Shown: positions 18,939 through 36,340, counted from the first letter of the stretch. The stretch is DNA of 64,000 bases from Unio delphinus (GCA_029339505.1 JAQISU010000114.1:5382001-5446000), one strand, 5' to 3'. The notes: generated by a model not told the origin, from the sequence alone. A program made the numbers and translations.

Positions 18939-21540
18939 GTCGTTGGTAAGTCGTTTTTATTTCCTCGTTCGCGACATCACCAGTCCATAGTTCGCGTAGT
19001 ATCCGCATCGGGCCTCGAACTGTTCTACCATACAACAGTTCAAAGGGCGAGAACCCTAAACTTTCCTGCGGTACTTCACGGTACGCGAACAGAACAGCGT
19101 TTAAATAACGGTCCCAGTCTTGCGGACGTTCCGCGCACATCTTTCTCAGCATGCTTTTCAGGGTACCATTAAACTTCTCTACCAGTCCATTGCACATCGG
19201 ATGGTATGGGGTAGTGTTTAGCTGTTTGATGGATAACAGCCTACTTATTTCACCCATGAGGTCAGAGGTGAATTGGGCACCACAATCAGTGAGGATTTCC
19301 TCTGGCACCCCTACCCTACTGAAGATATCAACTAATGCTTCAGCTACCCTTTCCGTTTCAATAGTTGGTAACGCTACGGCTTCGGGGTATCTGGTTGCGT
19401 AATCAACCAGAGTAAGTATGTACCGATTCTTTCTTTCGGTAACCGGGTGTATTGGTCCTACAATATCTACTGCCACTCTTTTAAACGGTGTATCTATTAA
19501 TGGCATTTGTCCTAAGGGCACCCTTGTGACCCTTCCCTTACAAACGGTTTTCTGACATACGTCGCACGACCTACAGAACCGTGTGACATCGCCATTAACA
19601 CCTGGCCAGTAGAATTCAGCGACTACCCTGCTAGTGGTCTTAGCCTTACCTAGGTGTCCTGCCATGCTTGACTCATGCGCCACCCTAAGTACTTGAGATC
19701 TATATCTCTGGGGTACGACCACTTGCCAATAACTCTTACCCTCCCGAGCGCTAAACTCCCTATGAATTAATCCGTTCTTGCGTACGAATCTAGAGCTACC
19801 CCCACGCTTGCAATGTTTAATCGCGCCGGACGTGATTTTCTCAACAATTGTTCTGATGGATTCATCACGTTCTTGCTCTTGTTTGAAATCATCACGGGAA
19901 ATTCCTGAGATCGATTCAGGGACTATTAATTTATGAAACGCGGATTTCTCTCGCCGTGTTTGCGCTCGCGTTTCGACTGCCTGGGCCAAAGGTATTTTAA
20001 AATCGGCCATGGTTGGAAGACGGGAACCTTCAACATTACCGATCGTCAGATCGTAAATAGGATTGTCCATACAAAGGGCATCAACAGTTCCCATTAAGAA
20101 AGGTGTTTTTACTGTGATCCTTGCTACGGGAATGCGACCCATCGTCTGATCAAGTAACATACATGGGGATTCCCACCCTAGCATTTGGTTATCCTGCACG
20201 AGACTACGTCTGATCACTACGCCCGTACAACCAGTGTCACGCAATACCACGACTTCTCGACCGTTGAGAAACCCTCTCGCAGTTGGTACACGCGCTTCAG
20301 GAAATAAACACGTGCCAAGTGAATGAATACAAGGTTCTACATGTACGTTGTTATCGGATATACCTTTACTTTGTATAGCCACTGCTACCTTATGTATAAG
20401 TGCCTTTCTTTTAGGACAGTCTTTTTGAACATGACCCAATGCATTACACAAGAAACACCGCACACGCTGAAAAACTGGATTCCCAACTGACCTTTTTACC
20501 TCAGCTGATATTACAGGCTCCCTAGGCATAGGTCTTACAGACTGGTTTCCAGACTTAAAATCTTTTAAAACCACGTTCTGGGTTCCCCCATGAGCTTCGG
20601 CAAATAAATCGGCTTGCTTAGCCATATCTTTTACGTTTGTGAAGACTTTCTCCTTCAGAAATTGATCTAATTCTCGCCCAACTGTATTAAATAATTGATC
20701 TCTGAGCAAGAAATCAGTCAACCCTTCAAACGTTTTCACCGCTTTGCCGCATTCAATCCACCGCTCAAAATAGTTCGCAATTCTGACGGTGAACTGACCA
20801 AAGGTTTCTCCCTTATCGGGCTTGCTATACCTGAACTTTTTTCGAAAACCTTGTTCAGTGAGCTCGTACCTTTTGAGAAGTGCTTCCTTTAGGACGTCGT
20901 ACTTAAACACATCGTCCCTAGGAAGTCGCGAGTATACATCCAGTGCTTTACCTTTTAATAAAGCACTCAGATGCAGCGCCCAGTCATTTTGACTCCACTT
21001 CTGGTTTTCGGCATACCGCTCAAACCGATGAAGATAACTATCTATGTTATCTTTTTCATCGTCAAAGGGAGGTAATTTGGGGCCCCTTAATTTGCTAAAG
21101 GCAGAATCGTGTTCTCTTCCAGATGTCGCTAATTCTACCTTACGCTCATGATCCCGTTGCTTTGCTTTTTCATCTAACTCTATTCGCTTTTGCTCCGCTT
21201 CCATTTCCCATCCTATCCTGTCCTTTTCGGCCTGCTTCTCTAATTCTATCTTTTCCCTTTCGGCCTGCTTCTCTAATTCTATCTTTTCCCTCTCGGCCTG
21301 CTTCTCTAATTCTATCTTTTCCCTCTCGAATTCTATCTTTTCCCTCTCAAAGGCCCATTTCCTATCTTCGGATTCCCTTTCTAATTCCCGTTTCCTTTCT
21401 TCGGATTCCCTTTCTAATTCCCTTGCTCTTACCCTTTCTTCCCTTTCCCGGGCTTGTTCTTCCTGAATAAATTTCCTTAGACTTTCGCCTTCATAACCGA
21501 ATTCTTTGCCTAAGGCAACCAAGTCCTTAAGGGATGACAT
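18913..21540 (-). CDS. Gag-protease-integrase polyprotein of GmR1-like element 1
   Basis: The best start is the ATG at 21540-21538 (MSSLKDLVALG), because the second element begins the same way; the frame is open 22 codons further up. Residues about 28-150 are a highly charged helix with repeated EKQAEREKIEL units. A capsid with SCAN-like sequence (YELTEQGFRKKF, FLLRDQLF) spans 150-320. The zinc knuckle C-x2-C-x4-H-x4-C is at 362-375. Protease DTGC has its Asp at 435. Integrase has an HHCC zinc domain near 620-655 (HESSMAGHLG, CRSCDVC) and a DD35E core (VDIVGP, ILTDCGAQF, LVEKFNGT). There is no RT between protease and integrase or after it. Gag packages RNA, protease matures it and integrase inserts the cDNA; polymerase must come from elsewhere. 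Confidence 0.92.
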   Translation of the reverse strand: MSSLKDLVALGKEFGYEGESLRKFIQEEQAREREERVRARELERESEERKRELERESEDRKWAFEREKIEFEREKIELEKQAEREKIELEKQAEREKIELEKQAEKDRIGWEMEAEQKRIELDEKAKQRDHERKVELATSGREHDSAFSKLRGPKLPPFDDEKDNIDSYLHRFERYAENQKWSQNDWALHLSALLKGKALDVYSRLPRDDVFKYDVLKEALLKRYELTEQGFRKKFRYSKPDKGETFGQFTVRIANYFERWIECGKAVKTFEGLTDFLLRDQLFNTVGRELDQFLKEKVFTNVKDMAKQADLFAEAHGGTQNVVLKDFKSGNQSVRPMPREPVISAEVKRSVGNPVFQRVRCFLCNALGHVQKDCPKRKALIHKVAVAIQSKGISDNNVHVEPCIHSLGTCLFPEARVPTARGFLNGREVVVLRDTGCTGVVIRRSLVQDNQMLGWESPCMLLDQTMGRIPVARITVKTPFLMGTVDALCMDNPIYDLTIGNVEGSRLPTMADFKIPLAQAVETRAQTRREKSAFHKLIVPESISGISRDDFKQEQERDESIRTIVEKITSGAIKHCKRGGSSRFVRKNGLIHREFSAREGKSYWQVVVPQRYRSQVLRVAHESSMAGHLGKAKTTSRVVAEFYWPGVNGDVTRFCRSCDVCQKTVCKGRVTRVPLGQMPLIDTPFKRVAVDIVGPIHPVTERKNRYILTLVDYATRYPEAVALPTIETERVAEALVDIFSRVGVPEEILTDCGAQFTSDLMGEISRLLSIKQLNTTPYHPMCNGLVEKFNGTLKSMLRKMCAERPQDWDRYLNAVLFAYREVPQESLGFSPFELLYGRTVRGPMRILRELWTGDVANEEIKTTYQRRVRSKKQT

Positions 21541-21734
21541 GACAATTGTAATATGAATATAGATATATAACCAAACCAATACTTTAAACACGTCTATACT
21601 GGACACACGGACCTAGGTAAACTAAACAAAAATAAACTCCAACTAGAGTATTATCTTAACAGAAGGTCACGCTCAAATATAAACATTAAATGTATACCTT
21701 CACAAAAATGATTGACAGTTCACTTAATCCAACG

Positions 21735-21752
21735 ATCCCACTTCTGACACCA
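21735..21752 (-). other. Primer-binding site complementary to tRNA-Leu
   Basis: On the minus strand TGGTGTCAGAAGTGGGAT starts one base after the 5' LTR. It is complementary to the 3' end of animal tRNA-Leu (CCCACTTCTGACA plus CCA). This shows the element still carries signals for reverse transcription although it encodes no RT. Confidence 0.8.
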
Positions 21753-21753
21753 T

Positions 21754-23425
21754 TGTAACAGAATTGTTACCGAGAGGAGGGTGGATTAAATGAACAATAC
21801 AAACACAATTTGTGAAAGAAAATATAAATTTATGTAATAAATTATAAATGAAAAAATACAGATGTAACAACACAATAATTCATGCACTCAACCCACAATT
21901 AAACTCACAACCATTCACAATACATGAACAAATTAAATAACAATACAAAAGGAATCACAAATGTAAAGTGATCTCTTGGATTATACACAGATCCAAGAAT
22001 CCTTTACGAAAGTTAAATAAATGCAAGTATGATTTACGAAAAAAAATAAACACAAACGACAAACTATCTATCGCACGATGGATTGCGATAACTAGCACGA
22101 TCATATACTTGTATTCAATCAAGTTGCTAGCTTTTATTGATATCTATGTGATCACTTGAAATATTATTGCGATCTGACATAAACATGCAAATACAACAAT
22201 GTATTAAATTATATCACAATTTCAATACACCTATGTGTCTCCCCTGTATAACCGCACGATTCAGCAACAGTTGAATCGTCTCCCAGTTCCCCGAGAACCG
22301 AGGGTTGACCAATACTATTATCGGACGTTTCCCTACACGGATCCACCACAGTTATACGTTCAGACAGCATACAACATCTACCAGAACCAACGGTTCCTCA
22401 CTACCCTAGATGTCGACCCGGACGTTTTACAACTCTAAGACAGCTCCGACACTCGGACTTCTAGCTTTCCGGATATTTACATGTTACACAGATGTTGACG
22501 AACAGACAGTTCGACACACAGACAGATACTTCAATTCCGTTTGCACAAATTAACGGCACAAGCACATTCAGATATTTATACAGAGATGTTCCAGAACAAA
22601 CAATAGATGTCCCACAACAAATCAGACGATATCAAAGACGTTTATCAAAAGATGGTATCAGATGTGTTAACAGCTACGGTATCAACGATGTTATTAGCAG
22701 CTACGGTATCAGATACATTGTAACAACTACGTTAGCAGCTACGGTATCAGAGACGGTATCAACGATGTTATTAGATGCGCTATCAGTGATGTACTTCTAC
22801 GGTATCAACGACGGAATCAACGACGGAATCAACGACGGAATCAAACGGTGACAGCTATTGTCAGATGTTATCAGATCTACGGAATCAACGATGTTATTAG
22901 ATCTCCGGAATCAGCTATAATAAACAAAACCAGACTAATAATAGTTGTCTCAAAAATAATCTAAGCCGTAGATTACGATATTGTATTTAAAGTCTAAAAG
23001 TGACTAGTAATTCCAAATATTCCACGTTTAATTGCAATAAGGCATCATTATACGAAATGATAATCTGAATAAAATTCACAATACAACGAAATGTAAATTT
23101 AAAACTCACCCCTTTGGCTGGAGATTTGCAAGACGAGGTTATCTATCCTTCGATTAGATATTTTAGTTCCCGTAAATAATAATGAGAAATCCTTCGCCTT
23201 ATATACTCTCAATAGGTGAACATAAATCACATCGAGCTTGCCGTGCACCACGTAAAACGAGTATTTCGGATTTCATGTAAATTACAAATTGGCACATGCA
23301 AATCGTTACACGCCACTTAATCACCCCAGGTAATGCGTGTACGACGTAATCAAGAAAATGGTGAGTTTCGTTTGCAATTCAAGTACAACAAAAATCAGTT
23401 CAAATTTTCGCCTAATTCTGTGACA
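21754..23425 (-). repeat. 5' LTR of GmR1-like element 1
   Basis: 1672 bp, nearly identical to 16775-18434. By eye the differences are an extra AACGACGGAATC unit near 22820 and single-base changes near 21966, 23045 and 23103. Confidence 0.95.
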
Positions 23426-23430
23426 ATCTG
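23426..23430. repeat. Target-site duplication ATCTG (right)
   Basis: Matches 16770-16774. LINE sequence GTTAGACTGGAACC resumes directly after it. Confidence 0.95.
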
Positions 23431-25707
23431 GTTAGACTGGAACCATTTATTCGCGATGCATTTATCAAGAAGGAACATTTGTAGCAATCTTCTGTGATTT
23501 AGCAAAGGCTTTTAACACAACATGGAAGTAAGGGATACTAAATGACCTGCACGATCTGGGTCTAAAAGACCGACTGCCCTCTTGCATAACACATTTTCTC
23601 TCGGACAGAGAATTCAAAGTACGTGTGGGCTCTTGATTCTCAGATTTGTACGAGCAATAGATGGGTGTGCACCAGGGCAGTATTTTATCTGTGATGCTAT
23701 TTAATATAAAAATCAATAGCATCACCAAGTGTTTAGCTCCCGCTGTGGACTGCTTACTGTATGATGGCGATTTTGTAATTTGTTACCAATCAAAGCACAT
23801 GCATACAATTGAAAGGCAACTGCAACAAAATATAACAAGATTCTAATTGGGTCAGTACTAACAGGTTCAAATTTTCAAATCGAAAACAGTATGCATACAT
23901 TTCTATCAGTTAGGAAGATATCATGATAACCCTAAACTCTCGCTGGACGGAACACTTATTCCAGTTGTTGAAGAAACATAGTTTTCAGGAATTATGTTCG
24001 ACAGAAAACTGACGTTTTTTTTCACACATGAATAATTTGAAAGCTAAATGCTTGAAAGTGTTAGATATACTCATAGTAGTTGCGCACACTGACTGGGGTG
24101 CTGATGAAATAAAGTCATCCTCAGTTTCTATAGAACATTTATCCGCTCCAAACTAGACTATGGTTGCGTTGTTTATGGTTCAGCTACGAAGTCATATTTG
24201 CAAATGCTTCACGCAAATAATCATCAGGGAGTAAAACTAGCTCTGGCAGCATTTAAGACATCTCAGTTTGAAAGCCTTCTTGCGGAAGGTAATGAACCAC
24301 CTTTATCACATCGCAGAGAAATGTATTCTGCACAGTAGGCTCTCAAATTAAGATCAAACCCTCTGATACCTTCATTTCCGGCTGTTTTCAACCCAATACA
24401 ACACTTTATACGAAAACAAACCAAATCCGATACCTTCATTTGGCAGCAGAATGTCATGCAGCCTTGACAGTATCAAACTTGATCTCTCTACATTTCATAA
24501 AACGTTTGTCTCATACACTACACATGGGCTCCTTAAACAACCCAAACTACTTTTTACGTTACACGATGGGAAAAATCAGAGACAAATCCTTCCATCTTCC
24601 AGAACACGTATCATGAACTCTTTACCGAATTTAGAAACTACACCAGAATTTATACTGGTGAATCAAAGAATGAGGAAAAGCTGCTAACAAATAACCAAAG
24701 TTCTTTTGGCAAACCATGAGTTCATTTTTTCTCAGCTGAAATCAGAGCAATAGACCTTGCTCTGAAATTTATCGAACAGAAACATATTTTAAATAGCATT
24801 ATCGTCTGTGACTCACCGTCAGTGCTTCAGTCACTACACAATCGAAGACCCAATATTAGTCAATCTCCTTGTCAACTATACGGAACTTAGTACCTCCTAC
24901 AATATGGTATATTATTGGTTACCTAGCCATATTGGTAAGAAAGGTAACGAAAAAGAAGCAGATCTCGCTGCTAAGATGGCACTATCCCAAGAACCATTAG
25001 ATTTTAAACTACCTTTCAGTGGTTTTAAACCTCGTATCAAACATAACCTAGGACAGAAATGGCAATCATCCTAGAATGATGCAGTGAATAACAAACTTTC
25101 AGCTATCACAACAACCCTGGGACAATGGACGATTTCCTACAGAGCCATCCGTAGTTGGAGGTAACCATTGCAAGAATCATAATTGGTCCACTTCCACATA
25201 CTAAAAGGTGAAGATACACCAGAGTTTGTTATTTGCTATGAACCATTCACTGTTAAGCACTTTATGACCGATTTTTCCCACCTGCAACCTAAGCGTGATA
25301 AGTATTATAATGTAAATGACATGAAGGAACTTTTTGATACTATACATATCAATTGTGTTCTAGATTTCCTGAAGGAAGTCAATCTTTATTTTAAACTATA
25401 ACTTCTATACCATCACCTAGAGCAGTTTTATCTAATGTAAATACTGCCAATAATTTTCAACATCTTTTCAACTGTACTCATCAACATACACCATTTACTT
25501 CTCCCGTTGATTTTGAAGGTTTATATTTTACTGTTACTATGTTACTTGCATCTTACTATTTTATGTTGAACTATTTGGTTTTTTTTATAGCGCTGGTCGA
25601 TATTAAACCTTTTAGTAATTTTAAACATATATAACTACCACCTATTGTATGGCGCCAAATAGACTAAAAGTGCTGGTGCGCCGTTAAAAATCAATCAATC
25701 AATCAAT
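23431..25707 (+). mobile_element. I-like LINE remnant, 3' part (RT, RNase H, (TCAA)n tail)
   Basis: Broken frames continue the RT (FCDLAKAF-type motif near 23490, VHQGSILSVMLFNIKIN near 23665, YDGDFVICYQSK near 23760, where the usual DD is degenerate). A C-terminal ribonuclease H follows (EIRAIDLALKFI near 24740, YYWLPSHIGKKGN near 24910), then a distal Cys/His region. The element ends in TCAATCAATCAATCAA at about 25690-25707. Multiple stops make it inactive. The second copy is at 55080-58373. Confidence 0.8.
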
Positions 25708-26000
25708 GTTAGACCTTATCTTGTATGCAATACATACGAAAATATAAATGAAGACTTAAAAAATATAATTAGAACTTTCAACCAATTGGCTATTATTTGA
25801 AATATTATGTGCCGTACATTTGCCACGAGGAGACTGTATCTTGGTTAATTAACCTAGTCCGGTTTACGAACGAATGTTTCCATTACATGTTTGGAATCAG
25901 TCTCAGCGGACCAATTAATACATGTATACTTCTCTGAATACATACAAATTTGGCTGGAAGCTTAATGAAATTACATTATTCCTACTGCATTCATTGCTTG

Positions 26001-26151
26001 TCATTTTGTTAACAAAACTTTTTTAATTGGTGATTGATTATGTAATCGAATATCCGTTTTACCTGCATTAAACAATGAATATATTTTTAAAAAAGAAATT
26101 TCATAAACTTACCTTTATATGCTTCTATCGGCTGTAAAGGTCTCCTTCCTA
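26001..26151 (-). CDS. Last two exons of a receptor-like gene, block 1 (39-nt exon plus terminal exon)
   Basis: On the minus strand a 39-nt exon (26151-26113) lies between a TTTCAG acceptor and a GTAAGT donor. It reads in one phase as GRRPLQPIEAYK. The next exon (26062-26001), after AATGCAG, continues in matching phase with KTDIRLHNQS and ends VLLTK-TGA. The block 3 copy (58811-58773 and 58722-58661) keeps both splice sites and the open frame with several amino-acid changes. The basic tail would be cytoplasmic. Upstream exons are uncertain. Confidence 0.45.
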
Positions 26152-26776
26152 CTGAAACACTAATGCAAATGAGAATCGTGTAATCTAACCGCTTTACTAA
26201 GAATAGGCATAATAAAGTTAGGGGTGATGGAGTTTTTCGATAGGTAAATTATCGAAGATCCATATAGGGTCATTTTAGAATTGTAACTTGTTAATTATTT
26301 AATTTTCTTTGAAGTGTTTTTCTAGATGTATGGAGAGCACGATACGTTTCCATCCACAATATTATCATATAGTAACTACATTTGTCTTCAACTGTACCAT
26401 AAATTTCTATTTCCCTTTCGGACTCCCCGTTTGATGCATCCTATTTCTCTTTTGCTAAGATCAAGACAAAGAATTTTTTGTCAAACAGAAATTGAATACG
26501 CTTCATATATATTAAAAAGAACTGACTTTAGAATCTACCGTATTTGTCTTACGAGTACACCCTGCACTAGTAAATCAATGTATTGGAAATAACAGCCGGA
26601 CAGACACTATGTCTACGAACGTCTCCATTACTTGTCCAATTTACAATAACAATGAAGACTACAACAAGAACGAGATTTGTATTCTACCGTATTTCTCTTA
26701 CTAACTACACCTTTCTCCGGTATATTATTAAATTGAAAATAACAGCCGGACTGACACCATTTGTACAACGGTCTAA

Positions 26777-27013
26777 TTACTTGTCAAATTTACAATAACA
26801 TTCAAGACCAATCAAAGAATAATGTATCTCGTGTAAACCAGGTGCATTCGGTTGCACCCTTGTTCCACATGTTAAGTCATGGTCACCTCTAAACTTCATA
26901 GAGTCAGATCTGCCACTCCACATTGTTTTATCAAATATGGGTCTAAACGGTCTTATGAGTAATTGAGAAATGTCTAGATCATGACACTTGATCCGTCGGT
27001 AGATTATGATCAA
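26777..27013 (-). CDS. Candidate cytoplasmic-tail exon, block 1
   Basis: A 78-codon minus-strand frame includes MWSGRSDSMKFRGDHDLTCG. This is related residue by residue to LYNGRSEYVNVGSGLDETFN in block 2 (36341-36472). Divergent protein sequence in matching position suggests a real, fast-changing exon, but boundaries are not defined and expression is unknown. Confidence 0.3.
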   Translation of the reverse strand: MIIIYRRIKCHDLDISQLLIRPFRPIFDKTMWSGRSDSMKFRGDHDLTCGTRVQPNAPGLHEIHYSLIGLECYCKFDK

Positions 27014-27918
27014 TGGGGTTTGCTATTTAATTTGATTATATAAGTGCATAGATGCGTTTTCCATTTTGCACTGAAAGGAACAATTTTAAGATAACTTCCA
27101 ATATTTTAAGGACATTTTATTGAGCAGTAATCACTAACTTCAAACACGAAAGATACATGTCGCGTTGATTTTATTTATTAAAGTTTCAGAAAACTGGTTT
27201 GTTGTTGTTGTTGGTCAACATATAAATCGAGAACATACCAAATCGTTTCCATCTCTGATTATTCCGTGGAACTTCCATTAGGTAAAGCAGATAGATCCCG
27301 AGCAGAGAACTTTAGAAATGGCGGGTATTAAAAGACCAACAAAACTTATGTAAAGGAAGAATCGCTTGACCGTATTGTACCCAATATACTAAATAAGATT
27401 TATAGTTAACATATGCAACCACCATAATAAATATCCAATAAAAACTTATTTCGGGATGATAATGATCAAACCTTTTTTAACAGTTTAGACACATCATTTA
27501 TGTGTGCTTTTTCAACATGTTTTATTTCCACAATAAACTACTAATTTCAAGAACAAGATTTTCAACTTAATTCCGTAAACAAATGACACTTTCAGAAGAA
27601 AACATCTTTTTGTTCTTAGTTACAACTAGTATTAGCTCTTAAAAGAGTATATGTCCATTTTAAATCAATACTGACCATCCAAACCCATGCTAATTTTTAC
27701 GTTCACCCATTTCGAGACTGGTTCACGTTCTTCTGCAGCGATACTAATCTTAGCTATTTAGGTAACAGTACAATCGCCTACACGTATTGCGGCAGATTTA
27801 GCATTATGAATATCGTCACAAGCAGTGTTAGTCCGCTCTTCATACATTAGCAATAGATCATTGAAGACGCTCATATGTCCAGCTCGATTACGAGCTCTAA
27901 ATCATCAAACCCAGTACA
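27014..27918. other. Block 1 spacer, only a decayed TM-exon relic
   Basis: No intact gene is seen. Around 27690-27800 the minus strand resembles the TM exon at 37155-37280 (AAGAACGTGAACCAGTCTCG-type sequence), with stops and shifts in the membrane segment. The rest looks like intron or intergenic DNA. Confidence 0.4.
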
Positions 27919-28002
27919 ACCGCGCGGGTGGCCTAGTAGATAGAACGTCCGCCGCGGGAGGTCGTGGGTTGGATCCCAAAGGCTTAAAAAATGGTACTAA
28001 CA

Positions 28003-29943
<1,941 letters not shown>

Positions 29944-30239
29944 TGTTATCCCGCGTCTTTACATTCCAAAGAGTTCTCTCTCACTGTATGCTGGAATGAC
30001 AACGAACATTTTACAGATTAAACGTTTATAGAAGATGCGAAAAAAAATAGGAAATTATAATACTTTAAAAGATTTTAATTTCACATTATAGAATCATTTG
30101 TACACATATAATAATAGAATAGTCAGCAGTGCATTTGGAATAATTATACAAACCATCACAGGCAAAATACATCCTGCAGTTGCCCTGATCTCTCGATCAA
30201 CATTTCTCCGACAACAAGCAGAGTTCGCTTTCGAAACAT

Positions 30240-30475
30240 TTACATTTTTATTACAATGTGATTGCCAGACATAACAGTAGATGTCTTGTAATTAATCACA
30301 ATATAGACTGGTGCATAGAAACGCTTTTTAAAAGTATATATAATGTTGACATCTTTAATAAATGGACAAGAAGAGCTTTGATGATAGACGTAGATAAGTA
30401 TCAGATGAGGATGAAAAACAGTTTAGAACGCGGATACGCATTGATAAATTAAGCACAGTAACGAAATTGCATAGT
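30240..30475 (-). pseudogene. Broken copy of small secreted-type ORF (block 2)
   Basis: The minus strand matches 47994-48317, but the start codon is ATA and a stop follows the leader where the other copies read FQTVC. Part of the 3' half is missing because sequence near 30245 is deleted relative to block 3. Confidence 0.35.
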
Positions 30476-30954
30476 AAAGATGTATATATGCTTACCACGT
30501 TGTTAACCAAAAATCTCATAGCATTATTTTAATTCATTAAAAAAAGAATTGGTTTGTTAAGAAAGTAAAGCAACAATATAGCATGTTCTTATTATGTTTG
30601 TGTAGTCCTGACACCTAGTGTAGGTGATAAATGATGCTTCATCTATCATTGTTACATACTGTGAAAAAATGTTTCACACATTCATTTTGTAAATGATCTA
30701 GTGTTTAATGTGACCCTTTTAAAAATCTTTGAAGGGGATTTAAACACTAATTTTATAACAATCCTAAATAATCAACATTTCACATGTACATTAGTAAATT
30801 TCGTACCTATCATCAATTGATAGTTTATATAGCACTTTTGTAGTAGACGTACGTTTAGATAGCTTCAAGTGAGGAACATGTGCCTAATTATGACCGAAAT
30901 GAGACATATTTCATTTCATATAAATGTTAACCGACACGCTAGTATACCTCGATG

Positions 30955-31098
<144 letters not shown>

Positions 31099-31386
31099 TC
31101 ATTGAATATCAAAGTATGATTATATCTTATTAGAGTCTTTTTCTTTGGGAAATAAATCAGCAAAGCATGTTTTTAGCAGGGCTGTTTCTAAAGTAAAATA
31201 CATAAAAGTTATATAAGAAAAGGATTAAATATGTAAAACCATTATATTGCAAAATTCAAAATCAGCTGGGTCTGAAGTCACATCGAACTGGTCCGTGACC
31301 ATTTCAACGTTGTCATCGTCATTGAGGCAGCATTGGCTGACCATAAGTGCCTTGTGCAATTCGTATGCCATTTAGATCAGTAAAGG

Positions 31387-34972
<3,586 letters not shown>

Positions 34973-35840
34973 GTTACTACAGTTGACACAGTTGACAAAT
35001 AAGAATCGTATATCTGTAATTTAATAAAAACGAATTATGTCTATTTCTCTGAAGCTAATTTACAAATGTCCAACATGTCTGAAAGAGATCAAATTTAATG
35101 TCTAATGCATCCTACTGCGACATCTGTTTCTAAAAGACTCAAGGAGCAAATATCGAATCTCTAGATCTGGCTACAAATTAATCAGACACATGACCTATGA
35201 AATTAGCGGTATATTCTGAAAAAGTATTTAGCCCCACGTTTTATTATTATAATAACAATTTCATGACGAGTTTGGGTTCGGGCTAAAATCATTAAAGCTC
35301 GCTTCTGTTAAATATATGTACCTTACAGTATTTTATCTCCATATCACATCATACCCAAATTAATGCAAAAAAAACCCCCACTTTTTAGTTTCATAATTTG
35401 GGATTTCACGTCATGTCTAGTTGCTTTCAAGGTTATTTTGCAGATCATATATGGAAAACACACAACACAATTTAAAATCTAAAGCAATTGTCTACTGTTT
35501 GGGTATTTTATGGGTAATACAGTTGCTACTTGGAAACTATGCCCTAGTCAACCTACTAAGCCCATATCAAGCGAGCTATATTAGGTTAACAACGCTTTTT
35601 CCATTATATGCATGAAATTAAGCTCAAATGACCAATCAACACTTCTATATCTCTTTAAATACTAATATGGCTGGAAGCCGAAGGATAAATAAATTACATT
35701 ATTTTCATTGCACTCCTGCATGGCATTATGCTAACACCATCTTTCTAATTGATGATCGTTTATACTAGCAAACGAATTTCCGTTTTACATTAATAAAATT
35801 GAAATGTTTTCGGAAAAGAAAACAATTTTTGTAAACTTAC

Positions 35841-35879
35841 TATTATCTCTTTATATGGGCATTATATATAGTAATCATA
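35841..35879 (-). other. 39-nt exon-like segment, block 2
   Basis: Same position and length as the 39-nt exons at 26113-26151 and 58773-58811, with TTTCAG acceptor and GTAAGT donor kept. The sequence inside is diverged and has stops in the expected phase. The following exon has lost its acceptor AG. Probably a decayed or untranslated exon. Confidence 0.35.
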
Positions 35880-36340
35880 CTGAAACATTAATGCAAATGA
35901 GAAAAATGTAATCAAGAACGTAATGGGGAGAGAATTCGCTTGTGTTGTAAAACTGTTGTAGCCTATATCCGTTCCACGACCCCACCCCCTCCGAAATGTT
36001 GAAATGACGTCTTTGAGTGTCATCTCTCAAGTTTACTAAGAAGAGGCATAGTAAAGTATGGTGGATAGTATTTTGCAATAGTAAAAATATCTAGTATAAT
36101 TTTAGGTGTTTTTTGAAAATGTTTTGTGTGGGTATTATTCTTTTAGAAATATGGAGAGCAGGATATTTACCACCCACCATCATGTCGTATAGTATTTACG
36201 TCTTCTTCAACTGTACTTCACATTCCTATTTACCCCGTTCGAATTCCCGTACAACTTATTTTATTCATGTTTTGTTAACAACGGATATGTTAGGTCGAAC
36301 ATAAATCTGATACATTTGTCTATTTTCTTTTGGGATTATG

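Larger units (their letters stand above)
16775..23425 (-). mobile_element. GmR1-like Ty3/gypsy LTR element lacking RT and RNase H
   Basis: The element is 6651 bp, bounded by TGT...ACA LTRs and a 5-bp target duplication, with its genes on the minus strand. The order is 5' LTR, tRNA-Leu-type primer site, Gag, zinc knuckle, protease, integrase, then a polypurine tract and the 3' LTR. No reverse transcriptase or RNase H exists anywhere between the LTRs. The two LTRs differ by one 12-bp repeat unit and about three substitutions in 1.66 kb, so insertion was recent. The integrase-before-RT order and SCAN-like Gag are hallmarks of GmR1-type elements, where RT would follow integrase. Confidence 0.93.

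Noticed and set aside
19151..21470. Plus-strand frames opposite gag-int (also 61231-61893 and 63410-63766)
   Set aside because: Shadows; repeated Ser/Pro/Phe runs arise from the charged helix read backwards.
16775..23425. Missing RT as an assembly artefact
   Set aside because: Two different elements show the same absence, coding sequence runs directly into the RNase H tail and polypurine tract, and there are no gaps.
23465..23728. Minus-strand 87-codon frame (and 56104-56409)
   Set aside because: Lies opposite the LINE reverse transcriptase and is a shadow of it.
27919..27990. tRNA-like A and B boxes as a tRNA gene
   Set aside because: The boxes head a SINE with an unrelated body and A-rich tail; no cloverleaf with matching acceptor arms is evident.
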